This document shows, in pieces, positions 23,640 through 36,255 of a stretch of DNA of 64,000 nucleotides (the stretch's first letter is position 1; every line of letters starts with the position of its first letter). Below the pieces are notes generated by a model. It worked only from the letters and a program-made list of their open reading frames with translations. It made no database searches and was not told the DNA's origin. The position numbers were made by a program, and so were the translations under genes. The DNA lies in the NCBI GenBank assembly GCA_934045905.1, contig OW203768.1, positions 33,323,060 through 33,387,059 of the forward strand. The letters are read 5' to 3'. The stretch comes from Leuctra nigra. Taxonomy: Eukaryota > Arthropoda > Insecta > Plecoptera > Leuctridae.

Positions 23640-23815
23640 ATTTGTAAATTACATCACCTGGCTCACATACGTCACACAGAGATTTTCCCGCCAAAATGTC
23701 ACATGAATCATGATATTTCAATTTTATTTTTTATGAATGAAAAAGTTATTTGTCATTATTTTTTGCGTTGATATTACAAATTACAAATTTACAATAAAAA
23801 AAATTAATGAGACTT
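23640..23815 (-). repeat. Dispersed repeat, pair with 9350-9535
   Basis: Reverse complement of the repeat at 9350-9535: GATTTTCCCGCCAAAATGTC and TTACAAATTTACAATAAA. Family unknown. Confidence 0.6.
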
Positions 23816-24784
23816 CCCTATTGGTGTGTTCTGTAACATGTAATAAAATGAAATCAATCCTAAATCACATGTTCTTGCTCCACGTGGAACCCAATTAGCA
23901 GAGAGCACGTGGCTTTAGGAGTTAGTAGTTCAAGAGCACAAATCTTCCAGCTAATTCACCGCTAATTTCTAAAATCAACCGCTTCGTGACCGAACTTGAC
24001 AAAATCAATCTTCTTCGTTTAGCCCGGTAAATCACTCTCACTTTCAACACTCAGGAATAAGAATATGTGTAACTTTGTGAAATACTCAACTTATTTATTA
24101 AAATAAAAAAAAAACTGTACTTGACATTAGACTTTTAAGAAGGAGGTAAACTCTAAAAAGGAGATCATTAAAAAGCCTATAAATCTGTTACTTTACTAAA
24201 ATAATACGTGGGTAACTGTTGCCAATTTACACTCTTGTCTGAGAGTGGTAGTTCATTATCTGGTAGTTAAATATACACTACAATTATTATTGAAATATAT
24301 AATGTAAAGAAACAAATGACTTGGCATCGTCTGCATATTTCTGAAATGTTACCGATATTTTATCAATGGAAAACAGTTTTATAGACTAGATCATACTTTT
24401 ATTTTACTGCCACACTTTATTTTACCTTATCTGAAGAATTATTTAGACAACTGAATCAACAGGTTCTTCAGCTATTTGTATTTTTGTGCACGATGGAAGC
24501 ACCTGATCAAGAAACAAATATTGTTTCAATGTTTTTAAGTTAATGACCTATTTCACCTGAATGATAACACCCGTGACTCTTTATCTCGATATCAAAATAA
24601 ACGTCTGACAACTCAGAATATATTTTAAAATGTCTCTAATCTGAATTTTGGGTCAATCTTTTAGAGTGTAATGACTTTCTTATAACAAAAGATTCTAACG
24701 TCTTTTTGTAATCTTTGATTTCAATCGGACCATAAACTGAAAAAAAAATGTTTCTTTAATCGGAATAAAGCTTTTTCGGATATT

Positions 24785-24838
24785 TTTGTAATCGTCGCTC
24801 ATTTGTCATCTGTAAATGATTATGATGTTTGGTATAAC

Positions 24839-24877
<39 letters not shown>

Positions 24878-24878
24878 C

Positions 24879-24916
<38 letters not shown>

Positions 24917-24944
24917 CGATGATGATGATGATGATGATGATGAC

Positions 24945-25036
<92 letters not shown>

Positions 25037-25220
25037 CGATGATGATGACGATGATGATTTTTTTTGTAGAAGAAATAGGAGAGAAGAAAGTGGAGACTTT
25101 TAGTATAACATTTACAGCACTGCCTTTGCCTCTCGACTGAGGTAGCCGTCGAGAAATCCTCAGTCTGGGAAATAAATCGAACCAGGGTCCTAAAGGAGTG
25201 CAAGTCCAGATTCTCATCTC
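24785..25220 (-). mobile_element. SINE copy carrying an expanded trinucleotide tract
   Basis: Right part in reverse: TCTCGACTGAGGTAGCCGTC, CCTCAGTCTGGGAAATAAAT and CGAACCAGGGTCC (box B region reversed). The left part, GTAATCGTCGCTCATTTGTC, and TGATTATGATGTTTGG match the 3' region. Between them the SINE's short ATGATG stretch has grown to about 220 bp. The SINE orientation is deduced from the undisturbed copies. Confidence 0.6.
24838..25057. repeat. (ATG)n microsatellite, about 73 units
   Basis: Nearly pure GAT/ATG/TGA repeats with single ACG interruptions that split it into blocks of roughly 12, 12, 8, 30, 3 and 2 units. ORFs of poly-Asp, poly-Met, poly-His and poly-Ile through it are trivial products of the repeat. 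Confidence 0.98.
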
Positions 25221-25254
25221 AATGTTATTCACGGCCTTCTAAGAATCTAGGGAC

Positions 25255-25500
25255 TCATCGAGATACCCGCTTGTTGCAGACACTTTTTTGGATACGATTG
25301 GAGACAAAATGGGTTAATTTTTGGTGAAAAATGGTCGATTTTCTTGTCTCAATGGGTGCCATATGAAATTTTATTTTAAAAATGTGCCAAGTGATAACCC
25401 TAAGTTTTTCTTTCATCTTATCATGATTAAAATTTGATATCAATTGGTTAACGGGTTTGGTCTCCAATCGTATTGGAAATGTCATAGTTTTTAGCGGTTT
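25255..25500 (+). repeat. Dispersed repeat related to 55130-55240
   Basis: CGCTTGTTGCAGACACTTTT and TCATGATTAAAATTT match, in reverse complement, the interior right side of the element at 54023-55284 (CAAAAAAGTGTCTGCAACAA, ATCACGATTAAAATTTC). Confidence 0.6.
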
Positions 25501-25544
25501 TGTTGAATAACCGGCGCCTAATTAACAAGGCTCAAAGCAAAAAT

Positions 25545-25675
25545 GAAAAAAGTGCTACTAATATACAATCAGACTGATCATGTGAACATCCTATCAAAGT
25601 TACATCCACTTACGAAAAAATGTTTCTCTCTCAATTTATTTGCTAAAACGGCCGAGCGCTTGTATCACCTTAAAT
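25545..25675 (+). repeat. Dispersed repeat, pair with 63050-63165
   Basis: Both copies contain CTAATATACAATCAGACTGA followed by TCATGTGAACATC, ACATCCACTTA, TTTCTCTCTCAATTT and GCTAAAACG. Differences are a few substitutions and small indels. Confidence 0.75.
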
Positions 25676-25679
25676 AGTA

Positions 25680-28600
25680 CTTCTCTGTAAACAAGGTATT
25701 ATTTCGATATTCGATTATTGCCGGGAATCTGTGGACTGTAATCAACATGAAAGAGCTGAAAGACGCGGCACGTGCAGTCGACATACAGGGAAAGAAAGCG
25801 CTTGTTTGATTTGTCCTGACCACGTAATGAAGATCAGAGTGGCGAGGGGTCAGGTGGAGTGGGGGTCGTAAAAAGAACATAAACTCGCGGTATCAAGGGA
25901 GGAGGGGGTGGCGGATTCAATCGAAAGGGATGTTAATAATACTTGATGTCAAATAATCAATATGGCCGTGCAAGATAACCCAAGGGGATGAAAATGTGTC
26001 CGGATTCCAGATGGCGATTTCTCTGGGCTTTATTTGGCTTTTTGATAACTTTGAGAAGGATGGAATATTTCTACAACATAACTTATAGTAACATTGTTCG
26101 AATTTCTAGCTGAATTTCTCTGGTCAATGTTTTGAACACTCAAAATTAAACCAAATGTTATAATTTTAAGTATACCTATATAAGGATCCTAACTGACGAA
26201 TTTCGATTAAATTGTTGTATTTACACATGTTTACTTTTTAACGTTTCGTACCGTCACTTTTCATAAAAATTACAAGTGTTGCGATAATTCGTAATATTTT
26301 TTTACTTTAGTTATATTAGTTATGTCAACCAGTTTCGATTTTGTTTTTCATGATGGAAGTTTGAAAATGTATTGTCCTAAAGAAGATTTTAAGAGGAAAA
26401 GCGAATTATTATAAAATAAGAAGCATGTCGAAATATCGCAAAGTTAATGTTTAATTGTTGTATTTATTAGTTGACATTAGAATTAACCACTGAACCCGAT
26501 ATTGGTAGTTATGCCTTGTCTGACAAACTCAAAATCTATTATAAATATTGGTTCAAACTGTAAACACAGATGTCTTGGATATGCTTTTTTACCAATCTAC
26601 GTTTACACGCAAGTTTTCAATTTGAAATACCTGTCCTCTGTAATCATTTAAAATATCTGAAAAGGGTTGATTTAATTAAATGGAATTCCTCTTTATTCTC
26701 TGCTAAGGGGTGAAAAATACAACATTAATTCTTCACTGCACGATACCAAACTGAAAAACGCCAAGAAATAAAGCTATTTCGAAAATTAAAAATACCCCGG
26801 GGGTGTCAATAACAATGCTTCTTCTTGGTCTCAAAACCTCCCCCCTCTCACCCCACTTTGAAACCATCTCTTTATCTAAGAAATAAAAGATTTCCGAAGG
26901 CCAAGCGCTGCTATTCTTCAACTGGGGATTATCCTATATACCTTGGATTTTACAATGCAATATAATTCAAAAGAAAGAAAGTATACCCTACAATGAACTG
27001 TGTGACCCCCGCCCAACCCCCCCACCTCCTACCGAGGGGCCCTTCAGCCCCCACGGCGTTTCTCAGTACTCTTCAAGTATTACCTGCACTTCGGGTAAAC
27101 AGCCCTTGTCCAACCAAGTTGTGCATGTGTGGGAGGGGGAAGGAGGGGAGGGGGAGGGGTGTAAAATTCGCATACGTTTTAAAAGTGTATAATATTTTGT
27201 CCTAAACGATACAGTTTCTGGATCGGGTTTGTGCTTGTATATTGACATTGCACAATATTGCAACTGATTTTGCCAAAAACAAGAAATTTAGCTTAAATAT
27301 AAACACAATTTTAGCTTTTACAAACTACTACGTGTTCTAATGTTTTACTTTATTTTTGTGTTACTTTAAACTTCAATAAAGCACACAAGTGAATTAACAA
27401 AGCGAAACATCAACAAATAAGTATTATTTTGAAAAATATAAAAGATTTAAAAAATAACATAAAAAATGCAGACCTATAATCTAGGATTGAATAAAATACA
27501 TATTTCTTTGAAGTGGCCGGACCTAATATTTGCTACATAGTTGTGAAGTACTACGTCAATATTTTACATAATTCGTGTTGCTTATAAAAGATGCAGAGAT
27601 TTTGTAAACGTCTAAACGAGATGCTTGAAAAGATATTTATAGAACGTCCGAGTCCTGAATCTGGTTTGGAAAATGCAACAGGTGGGGCTGGTGGCAATTA
27701 AAATGCAGCTCATTAAATCTTTCATTAATTATATTCAAGACAAATGAAGTTGTAAAACCTAAGTTTATGTCACACTAAAAGCGGGACGATTTCAAAACTT
27801 AATTTCGATGAAGTGATTGGAGGTGCCGCTTCGAACCGGCTCCTCCACTGTCATCCATATTCAAGAAGAAAAAACAATTATAATACGCATTGAAAAAAAA
27901 ATTAAATTTGTAGCAGATGCGACAGGTAAGATTTTCTACACACAATTTAGTATGCATATCATAAGCGACTTTTAACATACAAGCTGGCCACCCGCAGCAA
28001 GAATCGCATTTCACACCCACCACAAAAATATCCCTATTTTGATTTATGTTTCTTTGCCCTACATTATATTTAAAAACCTTTTAAAATCGCATTAATATTC
28101 GTCAATGCATGTCCTACGAAGCATATCCACCGCATATACATCTCCCAAAGTTCAATTGTTGGCATGGCTTTGGTTTGAGTTCTCACGGAGAGAAAGATGC
28201 ATCGGGTTTGGCGATGCCCCATCCCCCCCGCTCAGGTCGCGTCGCCAGAGGAAGGGAAGATCCCATACAACAAACACAGCCCCTCTTTACACTGTCGAAA
28301 ACCGTGACAAAATTCATTCAAGATTCTACAAAAACACATTACACCCTTTTCGAAATTGATTAATTTCAATTTGAAATTTGGCACCTCCTTTTCCTGTATT
28401 TAAATTACGTAACATTTGAGGTGTGGATATACTCGTATTTTTTGTGGGCTTTCCTAATCCCAAGTTTCATTGATATTCAAAAATTAAGGAGGAATAAAAC
28501 TAGTCACGTAATGTTTTTGCATTATTCGTGTGGGTTAATCCTTTAATTTGATAGTTAAGCAGACATTCATGTGATTTAATCCTTTCCGGGGTGACAAATG

Positions 28601-29020
28601 TATTCATATCTGAGTGGGTGGGTTGGTGACGGAGGGGGGGGGGGGGGGGGGGGGGTACGTGGGATTTCCTGATACAGAATAACAAAAACTACTAGTAGTT
28701 CATAGTTTCTCAGCGGCAGAAAATAATATTATTTATTTACAAAGGGGTTGTTTGAAATGTTTACTTGGGAAAGCGGCACTCGGGAAGACAGTGGGGGGTA
28801 ACCGAGCTTGGATAGTTTTGGGGCAAGGTGTTTATAAAATGTGTGGGCTGTTTTGGGGACGAAAGGGTGTGAATATCTTCAAAGATTTTAATTGAAAAAA
28901 TGAGGTTATACGAAAATTGATTCTATTTCTTTAGAGGAAAAGGTACAAAAGCGAACTTTCGTTTCACGACCACAAAAACAAGTCAAAATAAACATCGTGT
29001 TTGTAGGGTCGTGGAAAAAT
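25680..29020. other. No supported gene
   Basis: Contains GC-richer islands (25700-25880, 27000-27160, 28110-28310) in AT-rich surroundings. A run of 22 G lies at 28634-28655. Two overlapping 84-codon frames at 28105-28363 have no recognisable motif. Confidence 0.5.
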
Positions 29021-29023
29021 GTG

Positions 29024-29131
29024 TCGATCATCCCTACGCTTATACCATCCCGCCATACAACGGAGCGCTGCTATACCACTGTATACGATCTCCGTTGTAT
29101 GGCGGGAGGGTATAAGCGTAGGGATGATCGA
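29024..29131. repeat. Hairpin with 41-bp arms, 40/41 paired
   Basis: The left arm 29024-29064 (starts TCGATCATCCCTACGCTTAT) is the reverse complement of 29091-29131 except for one base, with a 26-base loop. It could be the remains of a tiny fold-back transposon, or a source of a small-RNA precursor. No target duplication was seen. Confidence 0.9.
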
Positions 29132-29134
29132 GAT

Positions 29135-30320
29135 ATTATTCCAAAGCTGTACCTTGAGTAATGGAGCGGCTAAAAATGTAATTTCCTACAAGTTCTATAT
29201 TTAAGCTATATTCAAAAGTACAATGTGTTTTAGTGTTGTAATAGAATAGTTGATAAATAATTAATTACACGCATATCATATAAATGTATGAAGATCATAA
29301 TTTCAAAACATGTACCTACACTAAACATGGAAACACGTGTCGGCGAACACACACCGTGTTATAAATGTTGCTTTCCTATGTTAATTTTACGGGTACAAAC
29401 ACAATAAAACTATCCTAATTAATTCTGCAGAAAACTGGTTTTGTATCTGCTGTTTGCTGTGCATAGCAAAAATCAGTGTTTCCCAAATGTTCACTAAAAA
29501 AAAAATGAAATTTGATTTGAAATTAACCGTTCCATTTTGCAAGGCAAAAACTTTTAAATTTCATTACAGTTACATCATTTTGATTTTTTATTACCTAACC
29601 GTATTCCTTTCAAAATTAATTGGAGTAGGATTTCGATAAAAATTTTTTCCATTATTTTGAACATATGTTGTGAAATTTTCCAATAAATTAGAATAAATTT
29701 CAATACATTTCGACAACGACAAATCTCTGAACAAAGCAGGTCCTGATCGAGAAAGTGTTCGATGAAACTGGTGTGACGTCATACCCTGAGGGGAGCAGAC
29801 GAAGAAGGACTAATTCGAGGTTATCCCGATTAATTCACAGAATTGCAACCTCCCCCCCCCCCCCCCCACCTGTGGCGCTCCAATACACCACAGACACCTT
29901 CAGACGGGCCGATGCAAGAGCAGACCCAAATCATGACAATTACCAGTGGAACTTAATACCTAATCGTGCACACGGGTTACACTAGTTGGTCATTTCAAGA
30001 GATGTCTGTGGGTTTAACCCCTCCCCCCCCCCCCCCCATCCTGGGTGTAATTCAAAACTGACAAACTGATGTAGGAAAGGGTCAACTGCAACCCAGTGCA
30101 ATGTTTTAAAGATGACAAAAAATATGTATACACGTTGATTATAAATATTATTTTTTCTGTCAATATCGTTGAATTGTATTGTTCTTATTGTGACTTTATG
30201 AAGTAGATGTCAATTGGACGTCTAAGGATCGGTATTACCAACTTTAGATAAAATTCAACTGTATCTTTTAGAAATACCGACCTCAACGAGACGCGAGACT
30301 ATTTATAAATTACCTGAGCT
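29135..30320. other. No gene seen; two C runs
   Basis: C runs of 16 at 29852-29867 and 15 at 30023-30037. A GC-richer patch at 29740-29960 has only short ORFs. Confidence 0.5.
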
Positions 30321-30322
30321 CT

Positions 30323-30450
30323 GGGGTCCTATTCTATAACATTGAAATTCCCGATTCTGCCGGAATCCAATTCACGGCCATATGGATTAACATTGTATGG
30401 AATCGGATTCCAGCAGAATAGGAAATTTTAAAGTTAAAGAATAGGGACCC
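30323..30450. mobile_element. 128-bp palindromic MITE-like element
   Basis: Ends GGGGTCCTATTCTATAAC and, in reverse, GGGTCCCTATTCTTTAAC. GATTCTGCCGGAATCC pairs with GGATTCCAGCAGAATA. Same type as 58741-58862 and, more distantly, 12260-12381. Confidence 0.7.
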
Positions 30451-30731
30451 TTGATTCTAAAAACAGCACATTTGGTTTGAAGATTGATCAATCTTTCGTG
30501 TTGTTACTATACCGGAGAGGAACACGAATTGGCATCAGTATATTAAAATAATTTCATAAAAACCAAAACTGACTGAATAATTTCTCAATTGGTTTACCCA
30601 GCTTGCACGAACTTCCTTTGTTAAATCGTTTTTTTTATCAGCAATACATCAAATGAAGCTTTCTCCCGTGGACACGTAGACAGGTCAGATTTAACTTATA
30701 AATGGAGGTAAATCGTTGTATTTTAAAATTA

Positions 30732-30883
30732 GGCTCATATTACCGAAGGGAAATTGTGCTGATTAACTAACTTTTGGATTAAATTCAGCTGTTTCAAACA
30801 TTTTAAAGTATCCGATTGGCTGTGCTTCAAATGTAGGTAATCCAATAGTTAGTTCACTGTACAATTTAACTTTGGTGATCTAA
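30732..30883. mobile_element. Degraded PIF/Harbinger-like MITE
   Basis: Interior GATTAACTAACTTTTGGATT, AAATTCAGCTGTTTCA and GATTGGCTGTGC match the MITE at 9917-10072. The ends have diverged. Confidence 0.65.
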
Positions 30884-30889
30884 GTGATT

Positions 30890-32470
30890 TCTCTTCGTAC
30901 TAAAGATTTCTCGGGGGCCTACATATATTGTCCAGGTAACCAAATATCGGAAAAAGCACAATGGTGCCATCAAGATGGTGTCACGCACGTGCAAAATATG
31001 AATTAGGCTTGGCATTCATCTCATCATGAAGTGAAATAAATATAATATTTAAATGAGAATAAAACTTGGAAAGCAGACAATTTTTAATTTGCATTACAAG
31101 AAAATAGATTTCAATTATGCATTAAATTACCTAGTGTAATACGGTCTCAACAAATAATTATCGAATCTAAGAAGACGGAATGTCAGAAAATTTCACCGTC
31201 GGCAATAATTTTCAACAGGGGGTCTAAAAAAGCCACAAAGAAAATAGTTCTAAAATCCGTTGCGTGCGACACGCCACGCATCGGCGTTGCGATCCAAAAA
31301 CATCAACGAGATTTGAACCGCCGATGGCTCAGCTCCGGAGGCCTCGACAGAGATTCGGCTTTGTCTCGGACGAAATCTCTGCTTTTGCAATCGGGTTGAT
31401 AAGTAAATGTGTGTTTTCGATGTTCTCGATCAAGGTGGTGTGATTTGGACCGAGAGGAGAGAATTGCTGGGGGGCCCACGCGTGTGCAGATTTGTCGGCA
31501 GACACACAAGTTGTTAAATGATTTGGTCGAGAAATAACAAGATCGTTTTCATTGGTTCCGGGATACACTAAAAAACAGATTTCGAAATGCCAATACTTAA
31601 TTAAATCTATAGAAATGTAAATTGGTTCTGAAATCGTTTTAATTTATTTCATTCGATTTTTTATACCTATATATTTTACGTTATTTGCGATCAATCTTAT
31701 TAGTTATTACATTTTAAAAACATGTATAAATAAATGTATGTATACATTTTGTCGCTAACAAAATGCACTGTACTACGAGATGATAAAATTAAATATATTG
31801 AGAAAAATTGTCTGGATTGGGTTACTTTTCATATTTTGTAAGCTCTAGTTTTAAATTATTGATACGTTTTCCATAGAGTAATACTACCAAGGACTCCAAA
31901 GAAGATATTCTCCTCCTTACAGAACCTTACAGAAAATGCGAAAAGTGGGAAACCTACCTCTATGTTTTTTTTTAGCTAAAACATTGCTTGGGTAGTACTT
32001 GGGAAAATTGTTGAGAGTAAAATCTAGCATCTGTCAGTTATGAAGTTTTCACTGTGGTCCATTGCATATTTTGTTGAATTTTTTATTGTGTTGATTTTCG
32101 ATGGATGCTGAATTTATAATCCCCCTCCCCCTGTACCTCATTTTATCACAGAATAAACGTATACAAATTATTAAATCATGTTTTTTCGATATTATATGTC
32201 GGAATATAAACTGTACGTGTAATATTATGTATAATTATTAGTTTTCTAACTTCACTTTTCTGTATTTTAAAAGATAAAACGTGAACTCTCTTAGATTTGG
32301 TGAGGATCATGCGATAGTCATCTTCAAAACTGTTCAAAACATTACACTCGATTTCATCCTATCAATTAAGCCTCACGCGATATTAAATTCCACACAGCTC
32401 TTTAAACACCGACTGTGATTAGATTTCTAGGATCGTTTCTCTAATATTTCCGTACATATCAGCCTCTATG
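30890..32470. other. No gene seen
   Basis: A patch of about 300 bp at 31250-31560 is less AT-rich and open on two frames of the minus strand, but has no recognised motif. The rest is AT-rich. Confidence 0.45.
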
Positions 32471-32483
32471 ATATCAGTCTTGT

Positions 32484-33301
32484 CAGTGGCCTCGGAAGTC
32501 TATTTTCTAGGGGGGGCACATTTTGCTTGGGATCTAGGTAGGTTAGGAACTAAATTGTAAGGGAGAACATATTTCAGTAAATGACGATGTGTGTGGGAAA
32601 CACGTTTGCGAAGAGAAACAATGGGGGGTCTGGGGGGAAGGCCCCCCAGCACCATGCGGGTCCGGGGCGCATAGCCCCGGAAAATTTTTGAATTTCAGGA
32701 ATGCATTTGGAGCGTTTCTACATGATTTCACACTTTTTAAACCTATCTTTATCTAAATTATATGCACTTGAAAAGTGATTAGTTTTGGATGATATCTCCG
32801 CATTTATTCACATTCACAATAGGTCCAATTTGAAATGCATTATGAATTTCAGACATTTTTAGACATAGACATAGACATAGACATCTTAGACATTACACAT
32901 TAAAATGCCGCGCAGCGGATTTTTTTGAATTTCGAATGATTATGGTGCATTTTATTTTAATTGTAAGAAAACAAAAGTTAATCATTCACTCATAAGGAAT
33001 GTTCATATAAATAAGCCCCGCAGCGATTTACTCAAATTTTAATATGTACTCTAGGCAGTGAATGATTTTGGTGTAAAATAACAAAATCAATTGAATTCCG
33101 TCAGAAGACTTTCACATGACAATGCCGCAAACAATGCCTAACAATGCCGCGCAGCGAATTTTTTTGAAATTCAGCCCTTATCGAGTAATTTTTTAAAGAT
33201 ATAATGCGTTACCAGGGGGGGCAGATTGATACTCTTGCCCCCCCTTCAGACGTCTAGGGGGGGCACGTGCCCCTGCTGCCCCCCCGGTTCCGACGCCACT
33301 G
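32484..33301. mobile_element. 818-bp non-autonomous hAT transposon
   Basis: Termini CAGTGGCCTCGGAAG and, in reverse, CAGTGGCGTCGGAAC. Flanked by an exact 8-bp duplication AGTCTTGT at 32476-32483 and 33302-33309. CAGTGGCGT ends plus an 8-bp duplication are the hallmark of hAT elements. The interior is G-rich near both ends, has a (TAGACA)n stretch near 32861-32884 and three GCCGCGCAGCG-type motifs, and has no transposase ORF. Confidence 0.92.
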
Positions 33302-33309
33302 AGTCTTGT

Positions 33310-34935
33310 TCGTATCTTTTAGCAAAGTGGGAATGAATTGAGTTATTAATGATAAATACAGTGATTTGAAGAAATTAGAGGTACAATTTTGATAAAAGAC
33401 AATGATTTGGAGTAATTTTGAGTTCATCTCGTGTATAATTTCAAATGTATAAGTTCAACATAACTTATGATTGACCATAACTAGAATTGAAGAGCATATA
33501 AAGCAATGTGTCAATTGATTACATTTATCTGTTAGAGGTGGAAACAGAAAATTGCTTTCATCTCGGTTCGATGTTTATTTACATAGGTCGATTTGAAACT
33601 ATGTTCCTCATTTATTATAAAATAATGAGACACAAGCTTACGTTTCGTAACAAAACTACATTTTATATAGTTTCTAAATAGTTTTATTGCCAAAGTAATG
33701 TATAAGTTTCACGTAATGTGAGAGAAGTACACAGTTTTACTTTACTACAAAACTATCCAATCCAGGAGAAAAAAGAAATAGAGTCTAGAAATTATCTAAT
33801 TTCTTGGAATAATTCATTTGTAAAACGCTTTTAATTCGCAAGTCTGTTTTCAGGTCAAACTCAACTCCATAATTATACCAAGTAACGGAGTCTTTTTGTG
33901 TATATCCTATCCCCTCTTGTGGGTGGATTCTACTAATTGCATCTCAAGTTTGCTCTACCTATTGTTCAGAGCGAAGCGACATCGTCTTCACCAGCGTTGA
34001 ACTCTCCAGCATGAATTCCACAAACCACAAAGCCACCAACCCCTAACATCCAGGGCGTTAAAAACATAATGCTATTTATTACTCCGCGACAAACGAGATA
34101 AAACTGGTTCATCACACGTATCTACTTAGCCCACAAGATCATCATTACATTATGCGTTTTATTACCTTCAACTTTTAACCATCCAACTATTATAATAAAC
34201 AAATCATTACGCCATAGGTGTCATTCAGATGCGATTTTCTTCAACTACAATGATGAAGAGGATGGTTGTATTGGTAAGTAATTGTACATAACGGACTTGT
34301 ATGCCATTTAAGTCATTGTATAACTAGGTCTACCTCTCGTAAATTGTAACTATTATGCCATTCATAGCTCTCAGTGAACTTGCAGCAAGAAAGAAAGACG
34401 TTTTTATGTGAGAGTATCTTTTGTATGATGCTAGTAAGGGGATGCACAAATAGGGGGCTGATTTGTTATTCTTGGGAAGGTTGAATTTTTTTTCAGTGAT
34501 AGGGGATGTAATAATTTAACTAACAATTATCTAGGATTCAAAACGTAATGGGAGCAACAAATTTGGTGTGAAAATGTTTTGGCGATGAAAAGATTTGCGT
34601 CATGGATTGGAAGTAATCGGGTGGGTTAAGTTGGGGAGTTTTCAAGCGATCTTTTCGATTGATTTGATATTTATTGAGACGCGATGAGAAGGTTTGTCCG
34701 CCCCAAGGGAGGAAAATGGGGATTCATCCAGTTTAACATATTTAAATAGGAATAATGTTAATTGTTACTGTGTTAAGGGTCATTTAACAAAATCAAGTCC
34801 AACGAAATTATTTCGAATAAAAGCGTATAAAAATAATTAAATACGCATGGGATAAGACTTCAACATCTTTTGGAGGCTACACAGTGCCGTTTTGGCAGCC
34901 ATGCTGGAAGATAAATTTGCTTTATTATGATCTTT
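33310..34935. other. No gene seen
   Basis: AT-rich unique-looking DNA without supported features. Confidence 0.5.
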
Positions 34936-34938
34936 CCA

Positions 34939-35489
34939 AAGCCGGGTCCACATAGACCGATTTTGCGTTTTGCGTTTTCAGTTTTTATTCTTAAGAGGCA
35001 AACGGAAGCGAGCGGGAATAGCACGGTTCGTCAGAGCGTTTTTTGAAATTATGTCTTCCCACTAAATAATTTTAAAAAATCAGATAGTAACGACCCATAA
35101 CAGCCTAATAGACTAAATAATGCCGCACACTGGAGTTCTTTAAGACCTCTGGTGCGACCTCAAAGTGTTAAATACGATTATTTTTTATTAATTTACTAAA
35201 AATATCGTATTTAACACTTTGAGGTCGCATCAGAGGTAATAATGAACTCCAGTGTGCGGCATTATTTAGTCAATAGGGCTGTTATGGGACGTTACTATCT
35301 GATTTTTTAAAATTATTTAGTGGGAAGACAAAATTTTAAAAAACGCTCTGACGAACCGTGCGATTCCCGCTCGCTTCCGTTTGCCTCCAATCACAAGTCC
35401 AGAAATTACTCATTACAGACTTTGTGATATGGCTTATAGAATATAACGCAAAACGCAAAACGCAAAATAGGTCTATGAGGACCCAGCTT
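34939..35489. mobile_element. 551-bp fold-back element
   Basis: A near-complete palindrome. The ends AAGCCGGGTCCACATAGAC and, in reverse, AAGCTGGGTCCTCATAGAC are followed by matching GCAAAACGCAAAA / TTTTGCGTTTTGC, then AACGGAAGCGAGCGGGAAT, CTGACGAACCG and CTCCAGTGTGCGGCATTAT on both sides, meeting in an AT-rich centre near 35190. One arm has an extra stretch of about 35 bp. No coding capacity. No clear target duplication. Confidence 0.85.
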
Positions 35490-36025
35490 AAATATAATTA
35501 TTTAGGGACTTGGTTGAATGTTACCTTTTTACGACATGATTGTATTTTTTCTTCTCAATATTGAAACAGTTTTATTCAAATAAACGTCAAACGATTCGTA
35601 TCATTATTGTTGTATACTAGACAACATTGTTACATAGAATAAACATTCAATTCAAACTTAAGGCACCATTACTAGCTAATGTATAACCATCTAAAGCGAA
35701 TCACAATATTCTGATCTGTCTTCTGAATTCTGCGCAGCACACTCGAAATGAAATTGTTTTAACGTTTATAAAAATAATGATTGTCTAGAAAGCATTAGCA
35801 AGATATATAAACAAGTTCACAACATTGCTAAGAAATTCTAAAGGGCATTGTTTGTTGATTCTAAAAGTGTACATTATTAAGAAAATAAAATATCATTCTT
35901 TACAGGTTTTAGCCCATGATACAGAGAAAATATAGATAGAGAAGATAGAGAGAGAAAATAGTCGATTATAAAAAATAAAATAATATCATATTCTTTATGT
36001 CTACTCTTTACTTGTACTTATTTCA
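35490..36025. other. No gene seen
   Basis: AT-rich. Ends in a pyrimidine-rich tract (TTTACTTGTACTTATTTC) that could be the intron end before the candidate exon at 36030. Confidence 0.4.
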
Positions 36026-36029
36026 ATAG

Positions 36030-36255
36030 AATCGTGATTGGTTCTTTAAAAGAATTTCCACAAAGCACTGTGGATTATTGGAAAGAAGATAATCCGGACT
36101 TTCTTACATATGAAAATAAAACTCTTGCAATAGAAAGGACCTTGAACCAAATGCACTTTATAAAAGCAACAGAATCCAAGCCGAATCCCTTCATGGATCG
36201 GATTCGAGTAAAGCGTAGACAATTGGCCATTACATTCGACAAAGCTCCGATTTAG
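36030..36255 (+). CDS. Candidate terminal exon of an unrecognised gene
   Basis: The frame reads IVIGSLKEFPQSTVDYWKED..., continues through NPFMDRIRVKRRQLAITFDK and ends at TAG (36253-36255). There is no ATG at its start. Instead AATAG directly before 36030 follows a pyrimidine-rich tract, which looks like a 3' splice site leaving a split codon. The amino-acid composition is mixed and not repeat-like. The same frame continues open past the TAG to about 36507 with a charged stretch (PSEEEEQRAKTRERENLL) and a GGGS-type repeat, so either the TAG is the true end or a short intron removes it. I do not recognise the protein. It could also be chance. Confidence 0.35.

Noticed and set aside
24756..25232. 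Poly-Asp, poly-Met, poly-His and poly-Ile ORFs
   Set aside because: They are the trivial readings of the (ATG)n microsatellite on both strands.
28105..28363. Two overlapping 84-codon frames as an exon
   Set aside because: Two frames of the same strand are equally open, with no motif and no clear splice site.
31303..31568. Overlapping minus-strand ORFs of 68-79 codons
   Set aside because: Low-support, overlapping frames with no domain or splice context.
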